Shown: positions 37,627-47,877, numbered from the stretch's first letter. The stretch: DNA of 64,000 bases from Thermosynechococcus sichuanensis E542 (GCF_003555505.1 NZ_CP032152.1:2341001-2405000); one strand, 5' to 3'. Notes: generated by a model not told the origin, from the letters alone. A program made the numbers and translations.

Positions 37627-38925
37627 CTAAGAGGCACTGCCAGTCGGCAACTCCCAAATAAATCGCAGATGGACAGACCAGGGCTGTGGGGCGCGGCTGG
37701 TGACCTCTATGGCACGTAAAAACTCCCGTAGATAGAACCGCTGCTCTGCCGCCGAGAGTTGGTACCAAAATTGCGGCTGACCAAGGGTAACCGCCAGTTG
37801 CAACAGATTGCTAGGGGGCAGTTGTGCCTGCTGTGCCTCAATGCGTGCCCGTTCCCCAGCCAGTTTATAGCGGCGCAGTTGCGCCGTTTCTGCATCTAAG
37901 AGGCCTTGGCGTTCTAGTTCAGTGAGTTGTTGCAGTTGCCTGTCAATCGCTTCCATTTGGGTGGTGAGGGTTGGCAACGGTAGGCAAAGTTGGGCGATCG
38001 CCGGCGGTAGGCGTTTGCCAATTTGATCAATGACAGCAGCTAGGGCCGCGTCGTAGGGAATGCTGCGACACTTGGGGGAAAAGGGACAGTGGAGGGGACG
38101 CAAATAGGCATATTGGCTGGGTTGGCGGTAGGGTTGCACCTGAGTCCGGCCAAAGCGTTGCTGACATTCGCCACAAATCACCAATCCCGCCAGAGGATGG
38201 GGGGCACTGGCACTGCGACGGGGTAGAGAGCGTTGGCGCCGCAACAGCCGATCCACCTGAGCTGCTTCATCGGGCGCAATCAGGGGGGCATGGGTGTGGG
38301 GAATCACCGTCTTCCCTTGGTAGTAGAGATGGCCGCGATAGACGGGGTGGGTCAACCAGCGGCGACCAGTCGCCACGCTAATCCGCTTGTGGTGGGTGTC
38401 GGCAATAAAGCGCACTGCTGCACTGAGGGAACCGTAGAGGAGAAAATGCTCAACAAAATCCTTGACAACAACGGCTGCCCCTCGATCAATCACATAGTGC
38501 TCTTTACCCCGGCGATAGCCATAGGGGGCACGCCCCGGCGGCGGACGGCGCTTGAGACGATTGCGGGCATGGCTGTGGCAGAGGGTTTGCTGGTGGAGTT
38601 GTTGCTTTACCTGATCCCAAAGGAATAGGAGTTGATCCCCACTGGGGGGGCGATCGCTAACATAGCCTTCGGCTAGGGCAATCACAGTGATACCCGCTGC
38701 CTCCAGTTGCCGCAGGCGATCGCTCACTTCCACCACCGTTTGACCTAGGGCACTCAACTGCTGCAACAGCCAATACCCGGGCGATAATCGCTGCAACCAG
38801 TACCGCAACTGCGGCCGAGCGGCCTGCACATCCAGCACCCAGTGATCAATCTCCAGCCCCCATGCTTGAGGATCGGGTAGCGGCTGCCAGAGGGGATCAA
38901 TGTACTCGTAGGCAATAATGATCAC
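37627..38925 (-). CDS. Serine-recombinase-like protein (XisF-like) lacking catalytic Ser
   Basis: The 432-residue protein has the overall layout of a large serine recombinase: an N-terminal resolvase-like fold, a recombinase domain (RPPPGRAPYGYRRG...) and a zinc beta-ribbon (VICGECQQRFG, then C-x5-C). The N-terminal motif that should read YxRxS is AYEYID, so the usual Arg and nucleophilic Ser are Tyr and Asp. The chromosome around it shows no element ends. It may be a domesticated DNA-binding protein and not an active recombinase. A longer N-terminus is not available, since the frame has no earlier start with better conservation. Confidence 0.8.
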   Translation of the reverse strand: MIIIAYEYIDPLWQPLPDPQAWGLEIDHWVLDVQAARPQLRYWLQRLSPGYWLLQQLSALGQTVVEVSDRLRQLEAAGITVIALAEGYVSDRPPSGDQLLFLWDQVKQQLHQQTLCHSHARNRLKRRPPPGRAPYGYRRGKEHYVIDRGAAVVVKDFVEHFLLYGSLSAAVRFIADTHHKRISVATGRRWLTHPVYRGHLYYQGKTVIPHTHAPLIAPDEAAQVDRLLRRQRSLPRRSASAPHPLAGLVICGECQQRFGRTQVQPYRQPSQYAYLRPLHCPFSPKCRSIPYDAALAAVIDQIGKRLPPAIAQLCLPLPTLTTQMEAIDRQLQQLTELERQGLLDAETAQLRRYKLAGERARIEAQQAQLPPSNLLQLAVTLGQPQFWYQLSAAEQRFYLREFLRAIEVTSRAPQPWSVHLRFIWELPTGSAS

Positions 38926-38955
38926 GCATTAGATAGTCTTAGATAGTCCCGATGA

Positions 38956-40380
38956 TCAGGTCGTTGCCGGTACCAGCGTTGGACTAGGATTGGGCATCGC
39001 GTCCGGCGGCAACCCATAAATGGAGTTATAGAGGGCATTGTAGGCTCGTGCTGATTTTGTCCAGCTAAAGTCCTCACGCATACCCCGCTGCTGGAGGGTG
39101 TGCCACTCCCGTTTGTAGCGGTACCCTTCCCAAGCCCGCACTAAACAGGTGTAGAAGTCAAGGGGTTCATAGCGGTCAAAGCAGTAGCCCGTTCCAGTTT
39201 GCTGCTCTGGGTCATGGTGAGAGACAGTATCCACAAGACCCCCCGTGCGGCGCACAATTGGTACACAGCCATAGCGCAGGGCAATCATTTGGGCAATGCC
39301 ACAGGGTTCAAATCGGCTCGGCATAATGAAGGCATCGGCACCACCATAGATGCGCCGTGATAGGACATCACTGTAGAGCAACTGGACACTACAGCGCCCC
39401 GGAAACCGTGAGGCAATTTGCCACATTTGGGTTTCGTAGTAGCGATCGCCCGTTCCCAGGAGAACAAACTGGCTATCAGTGTAGGCCAAAAAGCGATCCA
39501 GCACCTGAATCAAGAGATCCAACCCCTTTTGCTCCACCAAGCGGGTGACCATCCCCACCAAGAAAGCACCGGAGTTCACCTCTAGTCCCAGTTCCTCCTG
39601 GAGGGCAATTTTATTGGCCTTACGGCGCTCGAGGGTATCCACCGTATAGTTTTGCACAAGGGCGCGATCGGTACTGGGATCAAAGACCTCGGTATCAATG
39701 CCATTGAGAATCCCGGAGAGCTTGCCGCTAATAAACGACAGCAGCCCCTCCAATTTCTCACCATATTCGGGGGTTTTAATCTGTTCGGCGTAGGTGGGCG
39801 AAACGGTATTGACGCGATCAGCATACTGCACGGCTGCCGCCATTGTGTTGTGCCCCTGCATGTACCACGGACACCAAGTGATTTGCTCGAGGCGCCACCG
39901 CCAAGGCCCTTGGTAGGCCAAGTTATGGATTGTAAACACAGTGGTAATGTCGGGATCTTGGTGCATCCACACTGGGATCATCCCCGTGTGCCAATCGTGG
40001 CAATGGATAATCTGGGGCTTCCAGTAGTTCCAAGCAAATTCTGCTGCCCCATTGGCAAAGAAGGTGAACCGCCAGTCCTCATCCTCACCGTAGTAGATGC
40101 GGCGGGGATTAAAGCAGGGATGGCCAAAAAGGTAAAGGGGAACATCCGACCCCGGCAACACGGTTTCATAGACATGGAACGTCTGAAACATGGCATGGCC
40201 AATCCAGATGGGATCCTTGGGAATCTCCACCTTATCGGGCAAAAAGCCATAGTAGGGCATAAAGATGCGCACATCATGCCCCATGCGGCGTAACACCTTA
40301 GGTAGGGAGCCAACCACATCTCCCATGCCCCCCACTTTCGCAAGCGGTGCTGCCTCAGCAGCAACAAATAGAATTCGCAT
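38956..40380 (-). CDS. glgA: Glycogen synthase (ADP-glucose type) GlgA
   Basis: The 474-residue GT5 glycosyltransferase has the ADP-glucose-binding motif [13 protein letters not shown] (residues 15-27), [11 protein letters not shown], and the C-terminal [18 protein letters not shown]. It elongates glycogen from ADP-glucose. A strong AGGAGG ribosome site lies just before the ATG. It is divergent from proA. Confidence 0.96.
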   Translation of the reverse strand: MRILFVAAEAAPLAKVGGMGDVVGSLPKVLRRMGHDVRIFMPYYGFLPDKVEIPKDPIWIGHAMFQTFHVYETVLPGSDVPLYLFGHPCFNPRRIYYGEDEDWRFTFFANGAAEFAWNYWKPQIIHCHDWHTGMIPVWMHQDPDITTVFTIHNLAYQGPWRWRLEQITWCPWYMQGHNTMAAAVQYADRVNTVSPTYAEQIKTPEYGEKLEGLLSFISGKLSGILNGIDTEVFDPSTDRALVQNYTVDTLERRKANKIALQEELGLEVNSGAFLVGMVTRLVEQKGLDLLIQVLDRFLAYTDSQFVLLGTGDRYYETQMWQIASRFPGRCSVQLLYSDVLSRRIYGGADAFIMPSRFEPCGIAQMIALRYGCVPIVRRTGGLVDTVSHHDPEQQTGTGYCFDRYEPLDFYTCLVRAWEGYRYKREWHTLQQRGMREDFSWTKSARAYNALYNSIYGLPPDAMPNPSPTLVPATT

Positions 40381-40502
40381 GATCCTCCTGAACCTGCCCT
40401 TTGGCCAATTCTAGGGCAACGCAATTGCCGTTAACCTACCACAAGTGCGGGACAATTTGGCGTACGATCGCCCTTGATACGTCTTTGGAATTGACACCCC
40501 TT

Positions 40503-41798
40503 ATGGCTGATTCTCCCCTCGTGCAACGGGTCAAAGAAGTGCATGAGCAGGCGCGTCTGTTGGCGACGCTGGATGCCGCTGCCCGCAATGATGCCCTAGA
40601 ACAGGTGGCCTGTGCCCTTGAGGAAGCAAGGGGAGAGATTCTGGCGGCCAATGCTGCCGATTGTGAGCAGGCCAAAGCCAATCAGCTCAATCCCTCTCTC
40701 TATGCGCGGTTAGAACTGAGTCCCAGTAAACTGGCGGCGGCGATCGCCGGGGTGCGTCAAGTAGCAGCCCTCCCTGATCCTCTCGGTCAGCGCCAACTCC
40801 ATCGGGAATTGGATACGGGGTTAATTCTCAGTCGCGTTACCTGTCCCCTCGGGGTGCTGGGGGTGATTTTTGAGGCGCGTCCCGATGCCGTTGTGCAGAT
40901 AGCTTCCTTGGCAATTAAATCGGGGAATGGTGCCATTCTTAAAGGAGGACAGGAGGCCAGTCGCTCTTGTCAAGCAATTATGGAGGCCATTCACAGAGGG
41001 CTAGAGAAGTCAGCAGTGCCCGCTGGGGCGATCGCCCTACTGATGCGGCGGGCCGAGATTACGGAATTACTGCAACTGGATCAATGGGTTGATCTCATCA
41101 TTCCGCGGGGATCTAATGAATTTGTGCGGTATATCCAAAACAACACGCGGATTCCTGTGCTGGGGCACGCCGATGGTCTGTGTCACCTCTATGTGGATGC
41201 GGCTGCGGATCTGGAGAAAGCGATCGCGATTACTCTGGACGCCAAAACCCAGTACCCTGCTGCCTGTAATGCCATTGAGACGCTCCTTGTCCATCGGCAG
41301 ATTGCCGAGACTTTTTTACCAAAAGTGGCTGCCGCCCTTGAGAAAGCAGGGGTGGAATTGCGGGGGGACGCGATCGCCTGCCACCTCGTGCCCATGACCC
41401 GTGCCAGTGAAGCTGACTGGGCGACAGAATACTGCGATTTGATCCTCTCCATCAAAGTCGTTCCCGATCTCGATGCCGCACTGGATCACATTGCCACCTA
41501 TGGATCGGGACACACCGAAGCCATTGTTACCGAGGATGCTGCCGCTGCCGCCCGTTTTCTCCAAGAGGTGGATGCCGCTGGCGTTTTTCACAATTGCTCC
41601 ACTCGCTTTGCCGATGGTTTTCGCTATGGCTTTGGCGCTGAAGTCGGTATTAGTACCCACAAATTACCGCCCCGAGGCCCTGTGGGGCTAGAGGGATTAG
41701 TGACCTACAAATACCAACTGGTGGGGAATGGCCACATTGTGGCAACCTATAGCGGCGCCAGTGCCAAACCCTTTACCCATCGTGATTTGGAATCCTAA
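40503..41798 (+). CDS. proA: Glutamate-5-semialdehyde dehydrogenase (gamma-glutamyl phosphate reductase)
   Basis: The 431-residue protein has [16 protein letters not shown], the catalytic Cys in [16 protein letters not shown], and the C-terminal [17 protein letters not shown]. It reduces gamma-glutamyl phosphate to glutamate semialdehyde in proline synthesis. The frame is open upstream to 40401, but the ATG at 40503 ([10 protein letters not shown]) matches family length and start. proB is not in the window. Confidence 0.95.
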   Translation: MADSPLVQRVKEVHEQARLLATLDAAARNDALEQVACALEEARGEILAANAADCEQAKANQLNPSLYARLELSPSKLAAAIAGVRQVAALPDPLGQRQLHRELDTGLILSRVTCPLGVLGVIFEARPDAVVQIASLAIKSGNGAILKGGQEASRSCQAIMEAIHRGLEKSAVPAGAIALLMRRAEITELLQLDQWVDLIIPRGSNEFVRYIQNNTRIPVLGHADGLCHLYVDAAADLEKAIAITLDAKTQYPAACNAIETLLVHRQIAETFLPKVAAALEKAGVELRGDAIACHLVPMTRASEADWATEYCDLILSIKVVPDLDAALDHIATYGSGHTEAIVTEDAAAAARFLQEVDAAGVFHNCSTRFADGFRYGFGAEVGISTHKLPPRGPVGLEGLVTYKYQLVGNGHIVATYSGASAKPFTHRDLES

Positions 41799-42137
41799 CG
41801 AATTTAAGGGATTGTTAAGCAACAAACAAAGCCAATTTTTCTGTTTCAGAATGGAGATATAGGGCAATAGTGATTTAACCACCAACCTTGCCTATCAAGT
41901 CTCCGTTGGAAATGTATTGCGTGCTTTACCCAGTCTCCTAGCAAAGGAGCAGCCTGCGTTTATCAACGGACAATTATGACTTGGGAATTGCGTGCAGTTA
42001 GGTGATTCACAGATTCACGATAGCAAAGGGAGCCAAAGACACTCAAAACTTTAACGGCTCAAGTATTGCTGTTGCAACTCTAAAGAGACAGCAAACCGCA
42101 ATTTCATCAATGAAACTCAATGTTTGGGAGCATAACA
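41799..42137 (+). promoter_or_regulatory. Long leader region of ppsA
   Basis: These 339 bases contain no gene I can support. The region has a weak TTGTT-AAGC-AACAA inverted repeat just after proA, a -10-like GATATA near 41855, a short direct repeat GATTCAC, and a GGGAG ribosome site at 42126 before ppsA. The length suggests regulated transcription or an untranslated leader, but no known riboswitch is recognisable. Confidence 0.35.
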
Positions 42138-44576
42138 ATGACTCAATCAATCCCTAGACCAACCAGTGAAATGACCAATCGAGAAACAGCGTTTGTTTTA
42201 GAACTGAATTCCTTAAGCTGCAAAGACCTGCCACTGGTGGGGGGCAAAAACTCTTCCTTGGGGGAAATGCTCCAACAACTTACGCCCAAAGGGATTAATG
42301 TCCCCGATGGTTTTGCGACCACGGCCTATGCCTACCGCTACTTTATCCAAGCGGGAAATCTTGATACCCAACTGCGGCGGCTGCTTGAAGGCCTTGATGT
42401 CGAGGATGTAACAGAACTCCACCGTGTTGGTCAGGCGATTCGTTCACTGATTTTGCACACGCCATTTCCCCAAGAGTTGACCGATGCGATTGCTGCCGCC
42501 TACCAAAAAATGTGCGATCGCTATGGCCCGAATACGGACGTGGCAGTTCGCTCCAGTGCCACCGCTGAAGATTTGCCCGATGCTAGCTTTGCGGGTCAGC
42601 AGGAAACCTACCTTAATGTCCATGGTCTCAAGGGCGTGCTTGATGCCTGTCATCGTTGCTTTGCGTCGCTCTTTACGGATCGGGCCATTTCCTACCGCCA
42701 GATCAAGGGCTTTGACCACTTCAATGTGGCACTGTCGGTGGGGGTGCAAAAAATGGTGCGCTCCGACTTGGCCTGCTCTGGGGTGATGTTCTCCATTGAC
42801 ACGGAAACGGGCTTTAAGGACACGGCGCTGATTACTGCTGCCTATGGTTTGGGTGAAAACGTTGTCCAAGGTGCCGTCAACCCCGATGAATACCTTGTCT
42901 TTAAGCCGACGTTGAAGGCAGGCTACAAGCCTATCCTGAAAAAAGCCCTCGGCACCAAAGAAATCCGCATGGTCTATGACCTCGGGGGGACGAAGCTTAC
43001 CCGCAATGAACCCGTGCCTGAGACACTGCGGAAACAATTTGCCCTCACTGATGAGGAAATTCTCACCCTAGGGCGCTGGGCCTGTCTCATTGAGGAGCAC
43101 TACTCGGCTCTGCGGGGTACCTATACCCCCATGGACATTGAGTGGGCAAAAGATGGCATCACGGGTGAACTCTTTATTGTCCAAGCACGCCCCGAAACCG
43201 TCCAATCCCAAAAAGCGACGAACGTCCTGCGCAGCTACCATCTTGAAGAAAAAGGGACGATCCTCGCCACAGGACGGGCGGTCGGCGAAATGATTGGCCA
43301 AGGCCGTGCCCGCGTTATCCTCAATGTCAGCAATATCGATCAGTTCCAAGCGGGTGAAGTTTTGGTTACCCACCGCACGGATCCCGACTGGGAGCCAATC
43401 ATGAAAAAAGCCAGTGCCATTGTCACTGATCAGGGGGGACGTACCTGCCATGCGGCGATTATTGCCCGTGAGTTGGGCATTCCTGCCATTGTCGGTTGTG
43501 GCGATGCCACCGAAACGATCCCCAATGGGGTTGAGGTCACGGTTTCCTGTGCTGAAGGGGAAGAGGGGCACGTCTATCAAGGATTGCTGCCTTTCCATGT
43601 GGAGGAAGTAGCCCTCGAAAATCTGCCGCGTACCCGCACCCAAATCCTGATGAATGTGGGTAACCCCGAGGAAGCCTTTAGCTTGGCGGCAATTCCCAAT
43701 GATGGGGTCGGGTTGGCACGGATGGAATTTATTATTGCCAACCACATTCAGGCGCACCCCTTGGCGCTGCTCCACTACGATGAGCTAACTGATGAAGCGG
43801 CGAAGCTGAAAATTGCTGAGCTAACCCAAAACTACACCGACAAGGCGGAATACTTTGTCGATAAGTTGGCGCAGGGTATTGGGGCGATCGCTGCCGCCTT
43901 TTATCCCAAGCCGGTGGTTGTGCGCATGTCCGACTTCAAGAGCAATGAGTACGCCAACCTCTTAGGGGGTCGCCAGTTTGAACCCCATGAAGAAAACCCC
44001 ATGATTGGCTGGCGGGGCGCTTCCCGTTACTACGACCCCAACTATGCTGAAGGCTTCGCCCTTGAATGCCGCGCCATGAAGAAAGTGCGCGATGAGATGG
44101 GTCTAACGAACGTGATCCTAATGATTCCCTTCTGTCGCACCCCAGAGGAAGGACGGCGCGTGCTGGCGGAAATGGCTAAGCATGGACTGAAGCAGGGGGA
44201 AAATGGTCTCCAAGTCTATGTGATGTGCGAACTGCCGAGTAACGTGGTGTTGGCGGATGCCTTTGCCGAAGTCTTTGATGGCTTCTCTATTGGCTCCAAT
44301 GACCTGACGCAACTCACCCTTGGGTTGGATCGCGATTCGGCGTTGGTGGCGCACTTGTTTGATGAACGCAATGAAGCGGTCAAACGGATGGTGGCGCAAG
44401 CGATTCAAACGGCGAAGGCCAAGGGGCGTAAAATTGGCATCTGTGGTCAAGCCCCCAGTGACTATCCTGAGTTTGCTCAATTCTTGGTGGCGCAAGGGAT
44501 TGACTCCATTAGCCTCAACCCTGACTCCGTCCTGAAGACCATGCTGCAAATTGCCGAGGCTGAAAAACAAGCCTAG
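42138..44576 (+). CDS. ppsA: Phosphoenolpyruvate synthase (PEP-utilising enzyme)
   Basis: The 812-residue protein has the ATP-grasp N-terminal domain (GGKNSSLGEML, AVRSSATAEDLPDASFAGQQET), the swivelling domain with the catalytic His in GGRTCHAAIIARELGIPAIV, and the PEP-binding barrel ending GSNDLTQLTLGLDRD. It makes PEP from pyruvate and ATP. I chose the ATG at 42138 because GGGAG lies nine bases upstream; an in-frame ATG at 42120 has no such site. A terminator follows at 44609. Confidence 0.95.
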   Translation: MTQSIPRPTSEMTNRETAFVLELNSLSCKDLPLVGGKNSSLGEMLQQLTPKGINVPDGFATTAYAYRYFIQAGNLDTQLRRLLEGLDVEDVTELHRVGQAIRSLILHTPFPQELTDAIAAAYQKMCDRYGPNTDVAVRSSATAEDLPDASFAGQQETYLNVHGLKGVLDACHRCFASLFTDRAISYRQIKGFDHFNVALSVGVQKMVRSDLACSGVMFSIDTETGFKDTALITAAYGLGENVVQGAVNPDEYLVFKPTLKAGYKPILKKALGTKEIRMVYDLGGTKLTRNEPVPETLRKQFALTDEEILTLGRWACLIEEHYSALRGTYTPMDIEWAKDGITGELFIVQARPETVQSQKATNVLRSYHLEEKGTILATGRAVGEMIGQGRARVILNVSNIDQFQAGEVLVTHRTDPDWEPIMKKASAIVTDQGGRTCHAAIIARELGIPAIVGCGDATETIPNGVEVTVSCAEGEEGHVYQGLLPFHVEEVALENLPRTRTQILMNVGNPEEAFSLAAIPNDGVGLARMEFIIANHIQAHPLALLHYDELTDEAAKLKIAELTQNYTDKAEYFVDKLAQGIGAIAAAFYPKPVVVRMSDFKSNEYANLLGGRQFEPHEENPMIGWRGASRYYDPNYAEGFALECRAMKKVRDEMGLTNVILMIPFCRTPEEGRRVLAEMAKHGLKQGENGLQVYVMCELPSNVVLADAFAEVFDGFSIGSNDLTQLTLGLDRDSALVAHLFDERNEAVKRMVAQAIQTAKAKGRKIGICGQAPSDYPEFAQFLVAQGIDSISLNPDSVLKTMLQIAEAEKQA

Positions 44577-44608
44577 AATGCACAACCCAGTAACAACTCC
44601 TAAGTTGA

Positions 44609-44645
44609 GGGCAGGGAGTCGAAGCTGCGATCGCTCTGCCCTTTT
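44609..44645 (+). terminator. Rho-independent terminator of ppsA
   Basis: GGGCAG pairs with CTGCCC, with an inner GAG/CTC extension, and is followed by TTTTCT. It lies 33 bases after the ppsA stop. Confidence 0.7.
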
Positions 44646-44683
44646 CTGTGGGTAACGCCAGCGAGTAGGATCAAAGGAATCAG

Positions 44684-45364
44684 GTGGAGAATATTGGCGT
44701 GGACACAGCGGCAATTCAGGAACTCATTACCTCAGCGGATGTGGGCGATCGCCTGCGGGGCATCAATCAACTGCGCAGCCTTGACCCCAACGATGCCTTT
44801 ACACTGATTCAACCCCTCAGCCAAGATGAAAATGCTCGTGTCCGCTATGCTGCGGTGAGTCAAATTGCTAGCCTCGGGCACGTCAACCTCAATCAAGCCC
44901 ATGATCTGTTGCGCGATCGCCTACTCCATGACAGCGAAACGGATGTCCGTGCTGCCGCAGCGGATGCCATGGCTGCCTTGCAAGTGCCCTTTGCCCTCGA
45001 AGATTTAGAAACGGCCTACCACAGTACCAATGACTGGCTATTGCAGTTTAGTATCATTGCCGCCTTGGGTGCCCTAGGCAATCCTGCTGCTGTTGGCCTG
45101 CTCACGGAAGCCCTCAATAGTCCCCAAGAATTGGTGAAACTGGCAGCCATTGGTTCTTTGGGTGAACTGAAACAGCCAGAAAGCATTGCTCACCTGCGGC
45201 AGTTTGTCCAGTATCCCGATTGGCAAGTCCGCCATCGGCTGGCGATCGCCCTTGGCCAAATTGGCACCCCCGAGGCTCGCCCTCTGCTTGAACAATTGGC
45301 CACTGACTCTGCGGAAGCGGTTGCCGAAGCGGCTCGCACCAGTTTGGCTCAGTTAACTACTTAG
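44684..45364 (+). CDS. HEAT-repeat protein, NblB-like
   Basis: The 226-residue protein consists of about six HEAT/PBS-lyase repeats, e.g. DENARVRYAAVSQIASLG, DSETDVRAAAADAMAAL and YPDWQVRHRLAIALGQIG. Sequence and length resemble NblB, a phycobilisome-degradation factor related to CpcE/CpcF-type lyases. The paralogue assignment is from memory and other HEAT proteins are possible. It starts at GTG and is followed after five bases by cbiD. Confidence 0.8.
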   Translation: MENIGVDTAAIQELITSADVGDRLRGINQLRSLDPNDAFTLIQPLSQDENARVRYAAVSQIASLGHVNLNQAHDLLRDRLLHDSETDVRAAAADAMAALQVPFALEDLETAYHSTNDWLLQFSIIAALGALGNPAAVGLLTEALNSPQELVKLAAIGSLGELKQPESIAHLRQFVQYPDWQVRHRLAIALGQIGTPEARPLLEQLATDSAEAVAEAARTSLAQLTT

Positions 45365-45369
45365 CATCT

Positions 45370-46473
45370 GTGGGTTACACACTACCCGTTTTGGCGGCGG
45401 CGGCGGCGGTGGCGGCATTGCGTTGCCTCACGGAAGGCACCTGTCCTCAGGAAGTCACCCTTGCCCTACTACGCCCCAATCGCTGTGCAACGCTACCCAT
45501 TGCCCAAGGGGCACCCTTAGATGACCAGCAGGCCTTGGCCATTACCTACAGTGAACCCAGTGATGCCCTTGATCTCACCCGCCATACCCCGATCTGGGCT
45601 TGGGTGCGCTGGCAAGACCCCGCGACTTCGCCAAAAATCCACATTGAGGGGGGCTTTGGGGTTGGGCGCGATCGCGCCACAGGTGAGGCAGCTATCTACC
45701 GCTATGCCCGCTTGTTGTTGACCACCAACCTACTGCTCTATTGCCCCAAGGAGCGGGCGATCGCCGTCACTATTATCCTGCCCCAAGGGCGAGATTTAGC
45801 AGAGCGCACCTCCAATGCCGCCTTTGGCATTGTTGAAGGCCTTTCCCTGCTGGGAACCACTGCCCTAGCCCAGCCCCTGACCGCTCCTGAGCAACTGGAG
45901 CGCTATCGCGAGGACTTAGCCGAGAAAGCGACTCAATCCCCAACCCTTGTCTTTTGTATTGGTGAGAATGGCCTCCAAGTAGCCCAGCAACTTCAGATTC
46001 CCCCTTCCCTCTGTGTGAAAACCGCCAATTGGCTAGGCCCAATGCTGGTGGCAGCGGCGCAACACCAAGTTCAACAATTACTTCTCTTGGGCTATCACGG
46101 CAAACTCATTAAATTGGCAGGGGGCATTTTCCATACCCATCACCACCTTGCAGATGCTCGCCAAGAAATTCTCACCGCCTTTTGTGCCCTTGCAGGCTTA
46201 GACCCAGAGATTCTGCATCAGGTGTGGCAAGCACCAACGGTTGAGGCTGCCCTCAAATTTTTAGAAACAATGGCTCCCCAAGCCCTGCCTGAGATTCTTA
46301 GCTACATTGCCAACCGCATTGATCAGCGTGCCATTGCCTATATCCATGCCCACTGTGCCGCTCCCATCGGCCGGTCATTACAAGTAGGCTGTGCCTTGTT
46401 TGGGCGCGATCGCCAAATTGTCACCATCAGCAAGCAAGGAAACACAATTTTGAGAGCAATTAGCATTCAGTAG
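45370..46473 (+). CDS. cbiD: Cobalt-precorrin-5B C1-methyltransferase CbiD
   Basis: The 367-residue protein begins GYTLPVLAAAAAVAALRCLT and contains HIEGGFGVGRDRATGE, LPQGRDLAERTSNAAFGIVEG and LLLGYHGKLIKLAGGIFHTHH, all typical of CbiD. It methylates C1 in the anaerobic cobalamin pathway. The start is GTG, five bases after the HEAT gene, giving an odd two-gene unit. Confidence 0.93.
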   Translation: MGYTLPVLAAAAAVAALRCLTEGTCPQEVTLALLRPNRCATLPIAQGAPLDDQQALAITYSEPSDALDLTRHTPIWAWVRWQDPATSPKIHIEGGFGVGRDRATGEAAIYRYARLLLTTNLLLYCPKERAIAVTIILPQGRDLAERTSNAAFGIVEGLSLLGTTALAQPLTAPEQLERYREDLAEKATQSPTLVFCIGENGLQVAQQLQIPPSLCVKTANWLGPMLVAAAQHQVQQLLLLGYHGKLIKLAGGIFHTHHHLADARQEILTAFCALAGLDPEILHQVWQAPTVEAALKFLETMAPQALPEILSYIANRIDQRAIAYIHAHCAAPIGRSLQVGCALFGRDRQIVTISKQGNTILRAISIQ

Positions 46474-46507
46474 GTTATTTGGATGAGAAGTCAAGGAAAG
46501 TGATTTG

Positions 46508-47215
46508 CTAAGGATTAGGATTTCTAAAGACGGTAAAAGATTGATAGCCGGTATCAATTAAAATATGCTCAAATAGTTCCTCTGCAATCAATTCATCAAT
46601 GACTTGCTTAACGGGTGAGTTATTATTTCCTTCAGAATCATACCAGCCATAGTAGTCGTGCAAAATAAAGTATCCTCCCGGCCGTAAATACCACGGTACA
46701 TAATTGAAGACATCAGCTTTGCAGCCTTCATAGCTGTGATCACCATCAATGAAAATCAGATCAACTAAACCGTCAATGGTGACTTCATCGGAGCGGGCAT
46801 TGATAAACTCAACATAGTTTTCAAGATTTGCTTCAAGAATTAATTCCTCAGCTTCCTTGGTTGGAAATGGATCAATTGAAAGCAGTTGGCGTTTTTTGGG
46901 GGCTTCAAATTCGCTGTAATCAACGTCAGGCCGCTGCTTATGTTGTTGCGGTTCCTGCCAGCCAATATCAATGAATCGTAGGGCACTTGCTAGACAGAGG
47001 GTTGAAAAGCCCTTAAAGCGGCCAATTTCAATGATGCGAGTAGCACGAATACTCACCGCTAGAGAAAAAAGCGTCATCCCCAACCCCAGTTCTGAGCCTC
47101 CAGCAACAAGTGCCTTCCGCATCAAGCCAAAAAAATCACCAAAATAGCCGTCCATCTTATTCTGGTTATGGGCTAAGGCTTCTGTTGTCATTAGATACTC
47201 TGGACTAAAACTCAT
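46508..47215 (-). CDS. Class I SAM-dependent methyltransferase
   Basis: The 235-residue protein has a SAM-binding fold of the Methyltransf_24 type: ATRIIEIGRFKGFSTLCLASAL (motif I) and LVDLIFIDGDHSYEGCKADV. A C-terminal HDYYGW segment is typical of sugar or cephalosporin hydroxylase-like methyltransferases. Substrate is unknown. The gene is clearly more AT-rich than its neighbours and uses more A/T-ending codons, consistent with recent acquisition. It lies next to tRNA-Ser, a common insertion target. Confidence 0.85.
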   Translation of the reverse strand: MSFSPEYLMTTEALAHNQNKMDGYFGDFFGLMRKALVAGGSELGLGMTLFSLAVSIRATRIIEIGRFKGFSTLCLASALRFIDIGWQEPQQHKQRPDVDYSEFEAPKKRQLLSIDPFPTKEAEELILEANLENYVEFINARSDEVTIDGLVDLIFIDGDHSYEGCKADVFNYVPWYLRPGGYFILHDYYGWYDSEGNNNSPVKQVIDELIAEELFEHILIDTGYQSFTVFRNPNP

Positions 47216-47285
47216 GGGAGTATTTCCGGCAGCGACTCTTTGTGGCTCTACCTTATCCTAGCTGAGGTTACAATATGGAATGCTG

Positions 47286-47372
47286 GGAGAGATGGCAGAG
47301 TGGTCGATTGCGCTCGACTTGAAATCGAGTGTGGCAGTGATGTCACCGAGGGTTCGAATCCCTCTCTCTCCG
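47286..47372 (+). tRNA. tRNA-Ser (anticodon TGA)
   Basis: The acceptor arms GGAGAGA/TCTCTCC are followed by discriminator G. The anticodon stem CTCGA/TCGAG encloses CTTGAAA with anticodon TGA. There is a long variable arm, and GGTTCGAATCC forms the T arm. CCA is not encoded. Length 87 nt. Confidence 0.96.
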
Positions 47373-47382
47373 TTCAATCAAC

Positions 47383-47411
47383 AAAAAAGCGGCTAGAACG
47401 TCTCAGCCGCT
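47383..47411 (-). terminator. Rho-independent terminator of prxQ
   Basis: On the minus strand AGCGGCT and AGCCGCT form a perfect 7-bp stem followed by TTTTTT (47388 down to 47383). It lies 28 bases after the peroxiredoxin stop. Confidence 0.85.
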
Positions 47412-47439
47412 GACTCCAAATCACGATTTTTAGAGTGAC

Positions 47440-47877
47440 CTACAAGCCGAGATCCGCCAAAATGTCGGTGGCGTGGGTATCGGTTTTCACGCTGGTATAG
47501 ACATGGGAAATGATGCCATTGCCGTCAATCACGTAGGTCACTCGCTTGGCGTAGCCGCCCCCATCCACGTCGTAGGCTTTGATAATGGACTTATCTACAT
47601 CTGCCAGCAGTGGGAAGGGGAGGTTGAATTTCTCGGTGAATTTTTGGTGCGAGGTTTCGTCATCGGCGCTCACCCCCAGAACCACAATATCTTTGCTCTG
47701 ATAGGCGGCATAGTTGTCACGGAAGCTACAGGCTTCCTTGGTGCAGCCGGGGGTGTCATCCTTGGGGTAAAAGTACAACACCACCGTTTTGCCCGCAAAG
47801 TCACTGAGGGAGACGGTGTTGCCATGGGTATCTTTGGCAGTGAAGGCCGGTGCGGGTGTACCAACGGCTAGAGCCAT
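47440..47877 (-). CDS. prxQ: Peroxiredoxin Q (BCP family, alpha2-type disulfide)
   Basis: The 145-residue protein has FYPKDDTPGCTKEACSFRD with peroxidatic Cys45 and resolving Cys50, five residues apart, the alpha2-type PrxQ arrangement. It reduces peroxides using thioredoxin and is cytosolic (no signal). A strong terminator follows. A second, exported PrxQ of a different disulfide type is at 50188. Confidence 0.95.
   Translation of the reverse strand: MALAVGTPAPAFTAKDTHGNTVSLSDFAGKTVVLYFYPKDDTPGCTKEACSFRDNYAAYQSKDIVVLGVSADDETSHQKFTEKFNLPFPLLADVDKSIIKAYDVDGGGYAKRVTYVIDGNGIISHVYTSVKTDTHATDILADLGL

Noticed and set aside
40401-40502. N-terminal extension of proA by 34 residues
   Set aside because: The extension is unconserved and the ATG at 40503 fits family length and start.
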